Below are positions 16,256 through 16,620 of a stretch of DNA of 16,620 nucleotides, in pieces; position 1 is the stretch's first letter; every line of letters begins with the position of its first letter. Source of the DNA: Terana coerulea (taxonomy: Eukaryota > Basidiomycota > Agaricomycetes > Polyporales > Phanerochaetaceae); NCBI GenBank assembly GCA_024811115.1, contig JAKOGH010000272.1, forward strand, positions 1 through 16,620, written 5' to 3'. Position numbers and translations under genes: made by a program. Under the pieces are notes generated by a model. The model did not search any database. It was not told the origin of the DNA and saw nothing but the letters and a program-made list of their open reading frames with translations.

Positions 16256-16620
16256 TGTTACGGACAGAATTATTCTTTTATTCGAACGATTAGCAATATC
16301 GCTCGGTTCGCGACTCACGACTCACCTCGCCTCATGCCCTATGACTCAGCTAGCGAAGCGTACTCCTACGCCCCCTGCCCAGACTCATCTACTAGTCTCA
16401 ACACTAGTACGGATACGTAGTATGCTTCCCACGCCACCATCTTGTACAGTAGTATAAAGATCGACCAGTCAAGGCCTCATAGCCTTAACTGCGATCTCTT
16501 TGTTTATTAACATCGATATCTTCTGGTCAGTCTCTGCGTGTTAGAGGGAAACCTCCGTATTAGCTCCTCAGAGTCGCATTGAGCCCCCAGCTCATTGCGC
16601 AACGACCTTTGGTCTTAACA
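16256..16620 (+). repeat. 3' long terminal repeat (365 nt)
   Basis: It matches 8684-9047 over its whole length, with about twelve substitutions and eight short indels by eye. The TATA box (16453-16458), the 7-bp inverted repeat (16390-16396 / 16403-16409) and the 11-nt self-primer (16487-16497) are intact. It ends TTAACA at the final base of the window, so the right flank and target-site duplication cannot be seen. Confidence 0.93.

Larger units (their letters stand above)
8684..16620 (+). mobile_element. Ty3/gypsy chromovirus LTR retrotransposon, Tf1/sushi-like, decayed
   Basis: Two near-identical LTRs with TGTTA...TAACA ends bound this element: 8684-9047 and 16256-16620. Between them, in the order of Metaviridae, are gag with a CCHC knuckle, aspartic protease, reverse transcriptase (YMDD), RNase H, integrase (H2C2, DX35E, GPF), and a chromodomain. 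Integrase after RNase H and the chromodomain place it among chromoviruses. The self-complementary primer site puts it with the Tf1/sushi type (inference). At 7.9 kb it is longer than a typical chromovirus because about 1.8 kb of extra coding sequence follows the chromodomain. The reading frame is disrupted more than twenty times, so this copy is non-autonomous as written. By eye the LTRs differ by about a dozen substitutions, mostly transitions, and about eight short indels. Confidence 0.95.

Noticed and set aside
8684..16620. Repeat-induced point mutation as the cause of inactivation
   Set aside because: RIP would give many C-to-T changes, AT-rich sequence and in-frame TAA/TAG. The element keeps moderate GC content, and most breaks are single-base indels.
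1..16620. CRISPR array, bacterial defence system or rRNA genes
   Set aside because: No regularly spaced short repeats, no cas-like genes and no rRNA-like sequence were seen. All recognised genes belong to the retrotransposon.

Overview
This window reads as nuclear DNA of a fungus, most likely a basidiomycete of the Agaricomycotina (inference). Three things support this. The left half carries many 47-59 nt candidate introns with GT(A/G)YGT-like donors, CTRAY-like branch sites and AG acceptors. The right half is a Tf1/sushi-type chromodomain Ty3/gypsy (Metaviridae) retrotransposon. Nothing looks bacterial: there are no operons and no Shine-Dalgarno pattern.

Positions 1-8683 (left arm). No protein family was recognised here on either strand. 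The arm is not featureless. At least twelve intron-like elements lie on the + strand between 1121 and 7393, and at several of them an open frame continues correctly across the predicted splice. These give spliced fragments at about 1037-1730, 2153-2600, 3623-3974, 5435-5933, 6432-6604 and 7107-7477. All are fragmentary or broken by stops or frame changes, so I describe them as remnants or unresolved genes of unknown function. A diverged segment pair (530-708 and 4445-4641) points to an old duplication within the arm.

Positions 8684-16620 (right arm). One complete-looking but decayed LTR retrotransposon of about 7.9 kb fills this part. Its order is 5' LTR, self-complementary primer site, AUG-free leader, gag (capsid-like plus CCHC knuckle), protease, reverse transcriptase, RNase H, integrase (H2C2, DX35E, GPF motif), chromodomain, a large third coding region ending in two zinc knuckles, polypurine tract, 3' LTR. 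The key residues of almost every enzyme domain can still be read, but the frame changes more than twenty times, mostly by 1-nt indels, so this copy cannot make its proteins as written. The 3' LTR ends with the last base of the window.

The most informative signal is the priming system. Eleven bases starting 34 nt after the start of the TATA box in the LTR are perfectly complementary to the 11 bases that begin two bases after the LTR end, and no tRNA-type site is present. This is the arrangement of Tf1-type self-primed elements. The second is a roughly 1.8-kb sense-strand coding region between the chromodomain and the 3' LTR, a position where most chromoviruses have nothing.
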